Counted from the stretch's first letter, positions 21,501 through 33,730 are shown. The stretch: 64,000 bases of DNA from Anticarsia gemmatalis (GCF_050436995.1 NC_134755.1:4279001-4343000), one strand, 5' to 3'. The notes: a model not told the origin generated them from the sequence alone. A program made the numbers and translations.

Positions 21501-23930
21501 TCGAATAGTTTGGACCATCGGCAGCTATAATGAAAATCAATGGAGGCGAAACCGTAACCGAATTATTTATTAAATTGTGTGACTGTTTTGAACTTAGTTT
21601 CCTAAAAGAATAATAAGTAAAGTTAAACAATTTTCCGAAATATCCGCATCTGTGGGTAACGCAACCGACAATCAGTTAATTTACGTCTTTTTTCCTCATT
21701 TTCTTACTTTTGTTAGGTCTGAAACAAAATGTTTAAATTCTTCATCGCTGGCTCTAAGACATAAATTTGCTACATTACTCAAAATGAAATTTGCATAAAA
21801 AATCTTTTGCATTTCCTCTCCTTGATGTAGTTTTAATATCTCGTCTAAAGAAGTTGAATGAAAGCAACAATCGCTTTATAAACGCCTGCTCTTTAATTTT
21901 ACTTTTTATCACCACGACCCTTTCAAACGAAAAAAAGGATGAATGGCCCCCAGAATAACGGTGGACGTAAAAAAATCTTTAATTTTGCGGGTTTCCTCAT
22001 TAATTCCGCCCTTTGGGGCTCCCGTTATTGCTAAGATAATTGATACTACGCAAGTTGTTTTAACAAAAGTTCGAATTTCATGATAAATAATGAGTTAATG
22101 TAAGGTCTCAAATCAGTGTGCCTTCAGGCAATTGTTTCGCTTTAAATCCGGAATTGATTTACATTTCACCGTAGATAGAAGGTACAAAATATCAAATAAG
22201 GTATTTCATTGAAGTAGTCGGGTTAAATTCCTTTTCGGAAATTAAATATCAATGCTAAACGGTTCAAATAGAGGACATTCCTTGTAACAGATCGCCCTTT
22301 GTTATCATACCCCAATTTTACATTGATAATAACAACTTTTTGTAGGAAGAGTAATGTTTACGAGGTAACTTTACTTTTGTGAGAACAAAATTTGTTCCTC
22401 AGCAATGTTGATAAAAACAAATATTTTGATAAACAGGAGTATTTAAGAGTTTAAATAGTATAACATTTGAGTTAAAGTGGCAATCTGACCACATACCAGA
22501 GCTCAGAATGCAGGTACAAGATTTCGAATTACGTTACTGGACTGTGTGGTTTACAAAGATGTTACGAATCTAATTGGAATTTGTGTCCGGGAAATACGGG
22601 TTTGCAAAGTTTCATCTAGCATTAGGCTACTTGTCCATTGTAGAATTGTTTTAAAACTTCTCTCCTTTAACGGTGTCTTATTCGTCACATGGGTACAGGT
22701 CCATTTTTCTCTGTTTCGCTTCGGTAGACAGGCAGACCTAGGATGAGTCTTTGAGCGGAGAAAACAAATGTGGCGGCAAAAAGCCCAACCTTTATTGAAC
22801 TAGCTGTAGAGAGCCGTGAGACACGAATGGTAAACACTACAATCGTATCTAAAGAAGTGTGAAAACCCATAACTTTTGAAAAGGACATCAAACTGGGCAC
22901 AATCACGTTAAAAGTTGCAAAGTCGGTAGCAATCACGAAATGCGTTGTTTTATGTGTCACATAAGTCAAGGCATGTAGTACCTGTAAACTTTTTTATGAT
23001 CGTCATAAAATTGGTGCATGGGAAAATTTTCTGGGACAAAAACTAGCAAGTTTCCTACTTATTCTATCGTTTATCGTTCTGTTCTGTAATAAAGGGCGTA
23101 TTTCCTCAAAGGGCTTCTAGTAAATCCGCGGGAATCCAATATAGATTAGTGAGCCCTCCATCAAATCTTCTTCTAATGGTCTGGCAATAGGGTGCGATCT
23201 TCTAATTTGGGGCGCCTCGTGTGTGAGCAAGATAGTGACTTTGAAACCAATTCTGTTGACGGAAGTCATGAATGCTTAGTGATATAGTAATGAAATAAAG
23301 ATGTGGCATTACTGTATGTAAGTATACATTATAATATATTGCATTCCTTTAGTTGACAACCGTTTGCCAGAGTTTGGCTTTTGATTTTTATATTATGTTT
23401 GACAGAAAAATGCATAAAATGGATTCCTGTTTAAATCTCCTGTATTGGCAACTTTGTAAACGGATTAAAAAAACTAAACCGTTAAAAGCATCAATTGATC
23501 GAAGTGGAATGGTTTCATTCTATTACTATATTTGCTTTAAAGCTGATAGTCAAAATAAAGTTTTATAATCATGTTTCATACGATACAGTACTGTACAGAA
23601 AATATTTTTTGGTCTAGATCTACATTGCCATTCAACCAAGAATACTATTAAACTTAAAATCGTTGCTGATTACCATAATGATTAAAATGTGAGTAAAATG
23701 ACTTACGTCCGCTTGCTATAGAAAGTTCAACACATTATGTGCCAGAAAAAATCAGACGAACTAAAACATAAAACGATCGAGACTTATGTCTTTCTTCCAT
23801 TAAAGCTGCAATACGCTGAAACTCTAAAACCATCAAATTATACATTATTATTTCATATACCTTTCTTTCATCAAACCAAAATATAATAGCAATAGTTTTC
23901 TCCTACTTAAGCTGTTAATTTCTTTCACAG
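18561..23930. other. Non-coding stretch upstream of the ACE-like gene
   Basis: No exon is convincing. Open frames such as 20066-20446 (minus) and 21271-21630 (minus) show no domain signature or splice context. Part of this may be the first intron of the ACE-like gene, whose ATG exon begins at a splice acceptor. Confidence 0.45.
20410..20483. repeat. Two-unit tandem duplication, period 37
   Basis: The word gactcttaata and its following sequence (cctaagcg, gtttattgtt) are repeated after 37 bases with two or three differences. It is a small local duplication. Confidence 0.6.
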
Positions 23931-24144
23931 ATCAACAATGAGACCAACACTCACTCTCCTATACATCTGCTTCTACGCGCTGCTGTCTCCCCTGCAGTGC
24001 GGCACGTCTTCCAGTGGTGATGATAGAAGATGGCTCGTGTCGCTAGTAGACTTGGTAGAACTGGACTACGTAGACCATTGTGAACAGAGAGCTAGTGCTG
24101 CGTGGAATGAACTGGTGGGGAATAGCAAAGGATTGACTGCAAAG
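23931..24144 (+). CDS. ACE-like exon with start codon (coding 23938-24144)
   Basis: The ATG at 23938 lies 7 bases after a good acceptor (tttctttcacag), so at least one untranslated exon lies upstream. It codes for residues 1-69, signal peptide plus the start of the domain, and ends in AAG/gtgagt, phase 0. Confidence 0.85.
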
Positions 24145-27100
24145 GTGAGTAATCATTTTTGTAATTGTGAAGTTACTTCAATAAACCTTAATAGATTGAT
24201 GATCCTTAATTATATAGCTGATGACACACCAGGAAAATTTTCCACATTCCTGAAATAGTTTTTAGAAATAGCTAATAAGTTGTGGTAGGCGGTTCTTTGT
24301 GATATTTTTTTCGTAAAATTGACGAATAACAACAATTTAATTCGTCAATTCATAAAATACTGCAAATCGTTTCGTTAAAATGTTGCCAACTGTCATATTA
24401 ACTTTTTCTTGTTTCAGTATTTATGACATGAAGCTTTACGTTCATATTATTATGTTTGCTATTCTACAGTTGGAACGAGACAAATCATTCGGCTTGTTCG
24501 TGTGTCAACAAACGACTGACGTGAAGAGCGCTCTCACTGCGCATGCGCTGTCTGCAGATGACAACGTGCTCAGACGCAAAGTGAAACTGCTTCTACAGCC
24601 CGGAGACACGCTATTAGAGACTGAGCAGTGGATCAGGGTAAGAGCCTATTTAGTTTACTATAGTCTTACCTTAGTGAGGTATGAAAGGTGGAATTAAGCG
24701 ATTCTACCTGTCGTTAATGCGTCACCTCGTGATCACCTTTGATTTATCCAAAAATAAAGACAAACAAAACACTGACTTACGATTTTTTGCGTTAAATAGT
24801 TACCTGTTGTGATAGTTAGTAGAAATATTAGTAATATATGTATAGTAATCTAACTTTATTCTTCGTAAGAGTTTAAGTTTAAGGTTTTGTATTTTCATTT
24901 GTAATAGCATTTTTGAAGTTTTAGAATTTTTTTATCTTAATTTCGTATGATCAATACTAAAAACCGGCGTCTAAAGTTTGTACAATAAAACGATATACTT
25001 TTACGAGTACAATCACAAACAAAAACAATGACCACTAACAAATGTCCGCTAGCGGTACACTCGGTCACACCTCGTATAATAAATTCATTTAGTTATTTTT
25101 ATTACGATAGATAGCTGAAGTAATTGGACATAAATCTTTTGGTTTATTTATGACGTCCATGTTAGTCTTATCCATAAAATATATTGCGAGCCGCAGTTAC
25201 CTGGTCTTGAGGAAACTCGAGTCACAAAGTAAAGTTTATTGTTTTTATTATGTACAACGGTAAATATGCATGACCCGGGATATATTGGACGTATTTTGCT
25301 TGCGTTACATGCTCTGAGGACTAAATTTAGTTTACGTTGTGGAAAAGTTACGTTACCTACTTACGGCTTTAAATTTATAGGTTGGACGGTGATTTTGTTG
25401 TAGTAAACGAAATTTAGAGCATGTTTAATAGCAACACTTCAGGCGCGTTAAATTCGCTAAACTACGGATCAGAATTTCCAACATTTTATCCACTTTCTAT
25501 AATAATATAATTACATTTATATAGTTTTATACTCACGGCTTGAACCAATTGATCAATACCCAAAGCATTGTTATAAAACATTTTGTTTGAGTAAATCCCT
25601 AATCAATTGTTTCTTTTCCAGCTCGTCACTTTCGGCGATAACGCTCTGCACAACATAAGGTTTGCCACAAACTACGACTGCGGTACCACCAGTAATTGCA
25701 CATTAAGAGGTAAGCCACTTTATCATCAGTCACCAAAACGTACACAAAAAACATCACAACTTTGTCCCACGGTCCTCTACACAAGAATACAAAATAAAGT
25801 CTAACTAAGATTTCTGTATACTTATTTTGCTTCGAGCATGTTAAAAATAAAGCTGTGATTTTAAAACATGAAAAGTACCCTCAATTTATTAGCTTTAAAT
25901 GCTGATTTGCAACTGATAATTGACAACATTTGATATAAAGAATATTCCTTAAAACAATCGCAACAGGAAATTCATTCATGATAACAAAACACCCCAATTT
26001 AAAAGTAAATTAAGACGAAGGCGGAAGCCGAAAGACAAATCGGAGTAAGACTTTCGAAATAAAATTCTAAAGTCATTCTGAAATTCATAAAGTCAAGAAA
26101 CTTTTAATAACACGACGCCTGACGTTCGTATAAAGTTAATTTCTGTTTGTAAGAGCACTTTGTTTTTATATAAAACATTGGTGAAGAGGCTACGCTTGCA
26201 TAAAAGTATGAGTGTGGACTTAAGGATGAGTCCTGAAGTTGAGTTAAAGCCGTTGCAAGCCGGAAATCAGGAATGGAAATTTATTTTTGGTTTACTTTAA
26301 AACGTTCTATTTTATTATCTCGTGGTAGTAAGATTTTATTTCGCACTTAAAATGCATCTTGTATTGACTTATGAATCATGAAATATTACGCCGAAAACGT
26401 TTTCAAAAATTCGTTTATAATTTGTAGTGTTGGTATGCCGCTCGTCCCCGTGAACATGTTAGTGACTATAATGCAGTTCAGTAAAAATGTATTTTTTTTT
26501 CATTTATTGTTACACGTGCAACGTTCAAAAGAAAATAAAAATGTAGGCTAATACTAATATTCCACTCTGGTAGAACTCTTTTAAAAACATCTAATAAAAA
26601 ATCTAATACATATGTCAGTTTAAAAATAACAACTCGGAAAATAAAATCATATTTTAAACTGAGATATTAGTCTGAAACACTATTACTCTGTTTTACTCTA
26701 TATCATACATCACGTGGGCTATAGCTGTACATCAACGTCACGCTGCCCCTCTCGATATCCTTTGAAATAAAGCGAGGGTTAGCTTCACCGGAGTTAGTTG
26801 CAACAAAAATATACTGACGTAAGATATTATTATGACGAACTTAATAGTGGTATTATGTCAAAGAAGCTTTTTATAATGTGGGTGGAGAGTATTTATTATT
26901 AAATAAAAAATAAATATCATTGGATAAATCACAAGTTTAAATTAGTAAAAATGTTATTGATAATGTATGTACTTACGCTTACGCTTTTATGTTGATGTAT
27001 TGTTATTAAAATTTGGGTTAAATATATATATATATACACGTTGATATCAGTGCCTCGATTCTCTTCTACTATCGACTACCGACAACCGAACTGTCATCGA

Positions 27101-30100
27101 AAAATGTTGTATGAAAATCTGATCAGCGCCTCTGACGAGTGTCGTAGGAAACATTTTGACAGTACATTCTAAATGTCAAAATTCGATAGCTAGCCGGTTG
27201 TCGGTAGTCGATAGTGAAAGAGAATCGAGTTACAGACATAACTAGCTAAAGAACGTTAGATTAATATTCGCTGTCGTTTATTACGAAAAACAGTTAATCG
27301 CTTAAAACAAAAGACAGCTTATAAAAAATATACGATGATCAAATACCTGGAAAATATATTGCTAAAAGCGAGAATAAAATGTAATCACTAAGTATAGGCT
27401 AAAATAAATAACGTGATTCAAAATTTCATAACATAAAAGTATTTAATCTCCAAGCGAAACCTTTTAGAAGAATATATTAAAAATTCCCACAAATCCGTAT
27501 TTACACAATTAACGGGATTAATGTTACGCTGGCCGTTTTCAAAATAAATAGGGCCTTCGTTGATAATGAAGAACGAAACTCGAATCTTAGTACCCAAAAA
27601 TAGCATTTAGGCAATTAATAAAAACATGACGTGTTAGTCGTTACTGAATAATTAATTAGTGTTAATAATTGTTGTTGTTTAAAAAAAAATTAAAACAGAA
27701 AACACCCAAATATCTTTCTACAGGCAAAAAAACAGTTTCATTGTAATCGATTTATAACAAAATCGAAAAAAATCTTTAATCAAGAAGTCTCTTTTCTACG
27801 CATTTCGTCTAAATATGTAGAATGTTTTTTTTAAAATATTCTTTTAGAATTAAGGATATCCTTATGACCCCGTTTTAAATGTAAATATTCATAGCTCTAA
27901 TAGCTCTAATTCGCTATTTAAAATATGTGTAAATAAATTTGGTCCTATATCCAAATGTTTCGGGTGCGCGCTGATATATACCTCAATTAGTTAGGCACTT
28001 TACAAACACAGATCGTGAAAATTTCCTTGCTTCAGAATAAAATTTTATTTTACTTATTTCTATCATTGTTCTACAGAATTGCACTACAATTTGGCGAGAC
28101 AGCAAGACGAGGAGATGTTAAGAAGAATGAAACAATCCTGGGAACAAAATCTTCCGGACATGAACGACTATTTAGAACACATATTGCCTTTACTGAGGAA
28201 CGCTTCTAAACAGAATGGTGAGTAGTAATTAAATATTTAATTTCTAAAAGGGCACAAGTCTTATGCTTTTGTTTGTGTAATGCGTCCTTTTAGAAATTGC
28301 ATTTAGGTTTAAGCTGTTCTATATTTGTATAGCCGTCGATCCTACATCGACCGGGATATGAACATGATGGAGTAGAAAGTGTACTTGTGTATCGTTCGCA
28401 GTATTACAAACAAACTTTCATGCAGTTGGTTAAATCCAATAAAACTAGTCTCTTTATTTGTAAAATGGACAAATATTTTTGGACTCACGGTCTTTGATTA
28501 TATTCTAAGTTCTTGTACATAGTAACCAGACAACTGATACATACTTATATACTTTTAAATACATCAATAACCAGATATACTTTATTACATCCAAAAGAGA
28601 AAATACTGTTACTGCAATTGAGGTCATAAATTAATTGAATATAAGAAACATATTTACACATTATCTAATAACACAATATTTCTTGATAAAAATAATAAAT
28701 CATACAATATTATCATCACGTAATTATTTTTGAAATATTGGCTACAATAAATAACACTAAAATATTGATTTATTCGATACAATCACAAACATTTAGGTTA
28801 TTTACGACATAGACTTTAGTTTAGATATTAATCTACACGCGTGCCTATACCCACTCGATAAACTGGCCAATTGAACTGAACTATTATGATATAAAATGAT
28901 ATATCAATAACTCAATCAGAATAAAAATGAAATGCCTATAATATGCCAGTAAGGTTCGCGGTGCCATAGACAGGCACAATAATCAGTAGTCAATTTTATA
29001 ACACTCTTTTATCATCGGGGCTTAAAAATAATATTATTTGCATAGGTTATTACGGAAAAATAGATACTCGTATGTTACTCGAAAGCTATCTATCATTGTG
29101 TAAACAAAATATTAATGAATCGTTATTTTACAAGAAATCATTCAAGATAACAATCTTCTCGTAAAACAAGCCATAATTTAAAGTATCTATCCAATCCTTC
29201 TTCTTTAATGTATTTTTAACGATATTTTGTTTGCGAATCATAATTAAGTAGCGTAATTATTATTGAAGATTCGGGAAATGTTTAATTTTAATGTTGTCAT
29301 TAATATTAAACTAAAATTTAACGATTCGAGATCAAAAACTTAAGCGGTACACTGAAACTCATTTAGAATTTGTCAATAAGTACACAACGAATCAAATTTT
29401 CTATTTGAAACTTTAACCCGGCCGTAAAGTTGTGAAGAGAAAATTTATCAAGTGTTTCATAAAGTTCGAGAAAAAAAGGCGCGGAATAAATTATTTCATC
29501 AGAGTTTATTATTGTAACTGAAATGCTAATTTGAAGAAAATTAGGCCGGTTTTATCTAGAGAATTCTGATTGATGAAAAGATTAAGCTTTAGAATTCAAA
29601 ATCGATTGCTAAAAATGGCAGGTATTTTAGTTTTTCATTAGAATAATGTTGAATGTTAAAAAAACTGTAATTAATATAAATTAGAAGCAGTCTATAATAT
29701 CACGTAACTGTCAAAGAAACACAAATATACCCTTGATGTATAAACAAAAAAAGATCAAAATAATCTTAAAAAGTTTATAAGATTATTTTGCCTTCGGTAC
29801 ATCTCTAGTGGGAAGTTCACCACAAACTCTTGGTATTATTCACGACATACGTCTTAATAACATTTACAGGACGACGTAGTTTGTGAAAAGCGAAAGCCTT
29901 TTCATAAACCCGCAGCTGTGCGCCATAAATAATTTATCCAAAAATAAATAAACTTGGCCTTTCAGTCCGTGCTTTGGCATGGTGACCCGCATTTCTCTTT
30001 CATATTCCATGGCCATTACGACTGATATTTCGTAGAAACACTTTCGGTAGTAATGCTAATAAATTGTTTTTACTTAGAATTTTTTATACGAAGTATTCTA

Positions 30101-33100
30101 TTTCCTGCAAACTATTTAATAATTGTAGCTGTATAATGTTTCTTTCTATTGGTTAATAATGATAAAATAATGTATACGTAATTAAACCCGTATTACTATT
30201 AAAACTTTAACTTCACCAAAACACGAGTTCGGCGATATACCATTTGAAATACATAATTTCTTTAGGTGTGCAATTTTACACTTGACGTTTTTTGTCCACA
30301 GATTACAATTCAGTAGAAGAATACTGGGATGCCCTAGGCGAATATGAAGGTGCAATCTTAAAAGCTAGAGAACTATGGGAGAACGTGAAACCTTTGTACA
30401 TGAAGCTTCATAAGTACATAGCTCTCAGGCTAAAGGGGTCTGACGCAGTCGGCAAGCCTTTACCAGTGCATTTGTTCAGTAAGTAGCTCTTTATTTAGTA
30501 CCAAGTGTTCATTCCAAGTAAAGTCTTATTAAAAGTATTATAGCGTTCTTTGATCTAGAATTCTGTTTAATGTCTTGGTGAAATTGGAAGAAGTCGTTAT
30601 GCAAAATTTTATCTCGCAGATTAATATGATAATATAAAAGGATTCCTTTAGTTTTTTTGCCGTGACGTTGCCGCTGTCTTGTTTTAGAAGAAAATGCTTA
30701 ATAATGTTTATCTCCAAAATGTCTTAAAGTAAATTGTTGTGTTAATAGTCAACTACATAATGAGTTACGCTAGCTTAATGCAGAACTCTAAAAGTTTGTT
30801 GAATCATTGGATCTCAAATTTATATCAAAATTAAACTCTGATAATACAAAAAGTTGTTGAGTTTCCCCATAAAATAGATGAATGAATTACACAAAATATA
30901 GCAAACATGCAGTCTGAATACTAGTACGCAAAAGTTGGTCGAAGTTAAAATTAAAACTAGCGAAGTTGTTTCAGTCGGTAAACAAAATAAATAGTTTCAA
31001 TGCATAGCAGCGAGTTACGTGTAGGCAATTTCAGTTGTTTTGTTCAACCGTACGGGGCTGTGCGCTCGCTAGGCTGGAAACTGAAAACAAGAATAAAATC
31101 TAAATAACCAACAGAAAAGTTAGTTTTGTTAGCGGTCCAGAATGAATCATTAGAATATAATTTTATAAAGTTTAGTCACATAGATTACGTCAAGAACCGT
31201 TGCAATAGATATCAGGTGATACTAAAAATTTCGTAGCGAAGTCAGATTGTGTAGATACAGTTATAATACCCAGTTCTGTCAAAATCTTTAATTTCCTATA
31301 CATTTTATCGCATATCTCGAATCAGGAATCCAATTCTGTCGATAATTTCTCTTAACAATCAATATGACACCGATTTTAAGGAATTCTATCTTCTTAAGTT
31401 AGTTAACCCTATAAAGTCCTTTGTGTATCATTGAAAGTAATAGGATCTTGAGTCAATGACACTACATAATTTCTCAAAGGATGCTGCCCACACAATTTAA
31501 CCTTGGTGTATTGTTTCAGGATCGTTAACGGGGGATGATTGGTCTAATCTCATAGAAAATCTTTTACCGAAGCATTCTGGTATTTACCAGAAAGTACAAG
31601 CTAATCTTCAGTTGAAGGTAAATTGCACATTCAATTTCCTAACTTATAAATTAAATATGAAACTAAAAATAAATTAATATGAGTTCGTTCAGTAAAAGAA
31701 TAATCTAAAACGAACAACATTTTGCAGGATCTTGGCGGGGAAGCAGCTTTCAAGCAAGCAGCAAAACTCATTCAAGCACTTAACCTAGGAGAGGCAGACC
31801 CAGAAGTTTTAAATGAATCTGTATTTAACAGCACCTGTCCTCCTACATTAGTTGATTGGTGCAAGCCTAACAAAGTCAGGGCAATCACTTGCAAAGACGT
31901 TAGCATAGCAAACTACATAGAGGCTCACGAAGCAGTCATGAAGATTGTTTACAAACAAACAATTAATTTACACAGCAATAACACTTACATTTTAAGAGAA
32001 GCGTCTCGCTACTCCGGTAAGTATTCTACCTGTTACTTCCGCACTATTTCTTCAACAACTTTGAAACTTACCGTGTTGTTTGTTCCAGCTGTATATGAAG
32101 CTATTCCCGGTTTCGTGTCGTTACTCTCTCTAAATCCATACGCTTTAAGCAGAGCCGAATTGTTCCCGTTGGAAATTTTCAAGTACAATCCCAACCATCA
32201 TCGTCTTGTTCTGCAACTTATAATGGCTTTGAGAGATTTGCCGAAGTAAGGTTTTATATTATTCATCTACAAATTTCATCAAAGCTTCTCAAATGTACAG
32301 GGAACTTTAATAAATATTTGTTTTCAGACTAAACTTTTATTTGGCTGCTGATGAATGGAGAATAAAAGTTTTAATGGGAGCCATCCCATACGCCAAGATA
32401 CCGAGTAGTTGGAGCGACTTCCGCAAAAATTTCTCTTTCATCGAAACATCTGACGGTGATTTCCTTGGAGACCCGTACATGGTTTTCAATAAGCCGTTTA
32501 TTGGGTGAGTAAAACAACAAAATAAAACATGATTGAACTGGTATAAGGAAACTTGCAATAATAAATTATTTCCTTTAAGGCTTTTTTGTAAAAGAAAATG
32601 TAGGTCAGATTAATAAATTAATTTGAATTCGGTTAAGTTTTATAATTTCTCGTAATGGTATTTCTGATAATCTTTTTATTTATTGCAGCAAATTCATGGG
32701 CCTAATTCTGAAATACCAAATCTATCAATCCTTTGCTGAAGAACTGATGTCTGATGAGTCTGATTTAGTGAAGCATATAGCTGAAAATAACGATCGATTG
32801 ATGTAAGTAAAATTATATTGTATAAACTGCTTATGATAAAAAAGTTTCAACCTAAAAAAAACCTTACCATATTTATTTATTTGTTACAGAGATGCGATGA
32901 TGCAAGGCTTCGGTACTGTTTGGCCTGAAATGGTCAGCGACCTTTTGGCTAAGCGCGAATATGGACTGGAATACACGGGTTTAACAGATTACTACAAATT
33001 TTTGGATGAATATTTAGACAACCAACTAGAACCGCCGGCAGAGAGCGATGATTCTGATGATTATGTTGAACCTGTTCTCCCAGAACCTGAAGAAAACGAG

Positions 33101-33448
33101 ATTCCAGTATCAGAAGATACTCAAGACCAAAAGACCAAGGACCAAGAAATAGGCGAAACTCACGAAGAAATCATTGAGGAGAACGTGATAGACACAGGAG
33201 ACGAATCACACCAAAAGTTTGGCATTGAAACATCTACTGTTGGAGTTTTGGAAATCAAAAATCCGGTTGCCGCTGGGGACCAAATTGAAGACGCGAACAC
33301 GAAAGAAGCTTCGTACAACGCTTACTGGTGGATAGGAATAGCTGTAGCACTTGCTGTCGTTGTGATACTAATAGCAATAATCGCGAGAAAGCGACACAGT
33401 CACAGAAAACAGCTGGAGAGGCAGCGAAGAGACAACTCGCGTGCCTGA
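23938..33448 (+). CDS. ACE-like M2-family protein, membrane-anchored, predicted peptidase-dead
   Basis: Eleven exons join in consistent phase (all GT-AG) to a 724-residue protein. The order is signal peptide (about 1-21, hydrophobic LTLLYICFYALL core), an angiotensin-converting-enzyme domain to about residue 590, an acidic Glu/Asp-rich stalk, a transmembrane helix at about 684-703, and a basic tail starting RKRHSHRK. ACE landmarks include W-E-x2-K-P-L-Y-x-K-L-H-K-Y, the P-x-P-V-H-L segment, I-T-C-K-D-V and Y-E-A-I. The zinc-binding HExxH is replaced: the aligned stretch reads AHEAVMKI (H360 to K365), so the second zinc His is missing and, in a gap-free alignment, both His and the catalytic Glu are changed. 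The third ligand Glu is kept (E393). Several N-glycosylation sequons fit an extracellular domain. Insects have active ACEs and inactive, sometimes anchored paralogues such as Drosophila Ance-3; this gene fits the second class, but orthology is unproven. Coding segments are listed separately. Confidence 0.93.
24470..24637 (+). CDS. ACE-like coding exon 2
   Basis: The acceptor is tattctacag and the donor is AGG/gtaaga. It encodes 56 residues (70-125) in phase 0, beginning LERDKSFGLFV and ending ETEQWIR. The peptide is open in only one frame that joins exons 1 and 3. Confidence 0.85.
25622..25709 (+). CDS. ACE-like coding exon 3
   Basis: The acceptor is ttcttttccag and the donor is AGAG/gtaagc. 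It encodes residues 126-154 plus one base (phase 1). It contains a cysteine pair and an N-C-T glycosylation sequon near residue 150. Confidence 0.83.
25710..28076. other. Intron 3 of the ACE-like gene
   Basis: This is the largest intron of the gene within the coding part. It holds a small MITE (27054-27229) and a short (TA)n run near 27021-27036. I see no other feature. Introns 1 (24145-24469), 2 (24638-25621), 4 (28218-30301) and 5 (30479-31519) also show nothing but AT-rich sequence. Confidence 0.75.
27054..27229. mobile_element. MITE with ~36-bp terminal inverted repeats, best copy
   Basis: Left end ctcgattctcttctactatc and right end (inverted) match over about 36 bases with one or two differences, both including the word cgactaccgacaaccg. 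The element is 176 bases, non-coding and sits in intron 3 of the ACE-like gene. Two worn relatives lie at 43651-43811 and 57081-57246. Confidence 0.8.
28077..28217 (+). CDS. ACE-like coding exon 4
   Basis: The acceptor is ttgttctacag and the donor is AATG/gtgagt. Read in phase 1 it gives residues 155-201, including YNLARQQDEEML and a W-E-x-N helix, similar to the ACE N-terminal helical region. The other open frame seen across this exon runs into the intron and is not the coding one. Confidence 0.85.
30302..30478 (+). CDS. ACE-like coding exon 5
   Basis: The acceptor is ttttgtccacag and the donor is TTCA/gtaagt. It encodes residues 202-260. It has the ACE signature region with EEYWDALGEYE, LWENVKPLYMKLHKYI and the start of the PxPVHL segment. 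Confidence 0.9.
31520..31617 (+). CDS. ACE-like coding exon 6
   Basis: The acceptor is tattgtttcag and the donor is AAG/gtaaat. It encodes residues 261-293, including GDDWSNLIENLLPKH, which matches the position of the W-x2-S-W-x-N segment in ACE. It ends in phase 0. Confidence 0.87.
31728..32016 (+). CDS. ACE-like coding exon 7, degenerate zinc motif
   Basis: The acceptor is attttgcag and the donor is CCG/gtaagt. It encodes residues 294-389. It holds the position of the active site: the sequence IEAHEAVMKIVYKQ stands where active ACEs have HExxH. Several N-glycosylation sequons (N-E-S, N-S-T, N-N-T) and conserved cysteines are present. Confidence 0.9.
32089..32245 (+). CDS. ACE-like coding exon 8
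   Basis: The acceptor is tttgttccag and the donor is CCGAA/gtaagg. It encodes residues 390-441, beginning AVYEAIPGF. The Glu at about 393 corresponds to the third zinc ligand of ACE. Confidence 0.88.
32328..32504 (+). CDS. ACE-like coding exon 9
   Basis: The acceptor is tttgttttcag and the donor is ATTGG/gtgagt, phase 2 on both sides. It includes LAADEWRIKVLMG, the counterpart of the 'DQWRW-V' region in ACE, and an N-F-S sequon. Confidence 0.88.
32689..32802 (+). CDS. ACE-like coding exon 10
   Basis: The acceptor is atttattgcag and the donor is TTGAT/gtaagt, phase 2. It encodes KFMGLILKYQIYQSFAEEL, matching the ACE segment that precedes the 'F-F-Q-F-x2-AL' helix. Confidence 0.87.
32890..33448 (+). 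CDS. ACE-like last coding exon: domain end, acidic stalk, membrane anchor
   Basis: The acceptor is tttgttacag and the stop is TGA at 33446-33448. It encodes residues 539-724. The first ~50 residues finish the ACE domain (GFGTVWPEMV and LTDYYKFLDEYL). They are followed by ~90 residues dense in Glu and Asp, one hydrophobic helix starting YWWIGIAVALAVVV, and a ~20-residue basic cytoplasmic tail. This makes a type I membrane protein with an extracellular ACE-like domain. Confidence 0.92.
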
Positions 33449-33455
33449 TTTGAAG

Positions 33456-33485
33456 AATATCGGTTCTAGAAGTGGAACCGATATT
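33456..33485 (+). promoter_or_regulatory. Stem-loop just after the ACE-like stop codon
   Basis: The arm aatatcggttc (33456-33466) and its exact inverse (33475-33485) make an 11-bp stem with an 8-nt loop. It starts eight bases after the stop codon and would form in the mRNA 3' UTR. No function is known. Confidence 0.65.
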
Positions 33486-33707
33486 TATTGACACTCAGAC
33501 TAAAATATAGTGAAATTGTGCCAATACAATTGTGTGGAAGTTCAAAAGACGTTATTCTGTTCAGTGTACCGTTTCGTGCAATCTGCTTTTTGTTTTGGAA
33601 ATTTAGTGGTTTAGCAGTGTTTATTTATAATTTCTGTATTATTTATTACTTTCATCACATACCGTGCATTTAATGTATACAATGTATACCCAGATTGTTT
33701 TATTTTC

Positions 33708-33713
33708 AATAAA
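33708..33713 (+). promoter_or_regulatory. Polyadenylation signal AATAAA
   Basis: This canonical hexamer lies about 260 bases after the stop codon, the first one downstream of the ACE-like gene. Confidence 0.6.
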
Positions 33714-33730
33714 GTAAGAATAATGCTAGA

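Larger units (their letters stand above)
33449..33730 (+). other. 3' UTR of the ACE-like gene
   Basis: It runs from the stop codon to shortly beyond the polyadenylation signal AATAAA at 33708-33713. Later AATAAA words (near 33781 and 34184) could serve as alternative ends. A perfect stem-loop lies at its start. Confidence 0.6.

Noticed and set aside
28015..28209. 64-codon plus-strand open frame spanning the exon 4 region
   Set aside because: It reads exon 4 in the wrong frame. Splice phase from exon 3 and the ACE-like peptide support the other frame (28077-28217).
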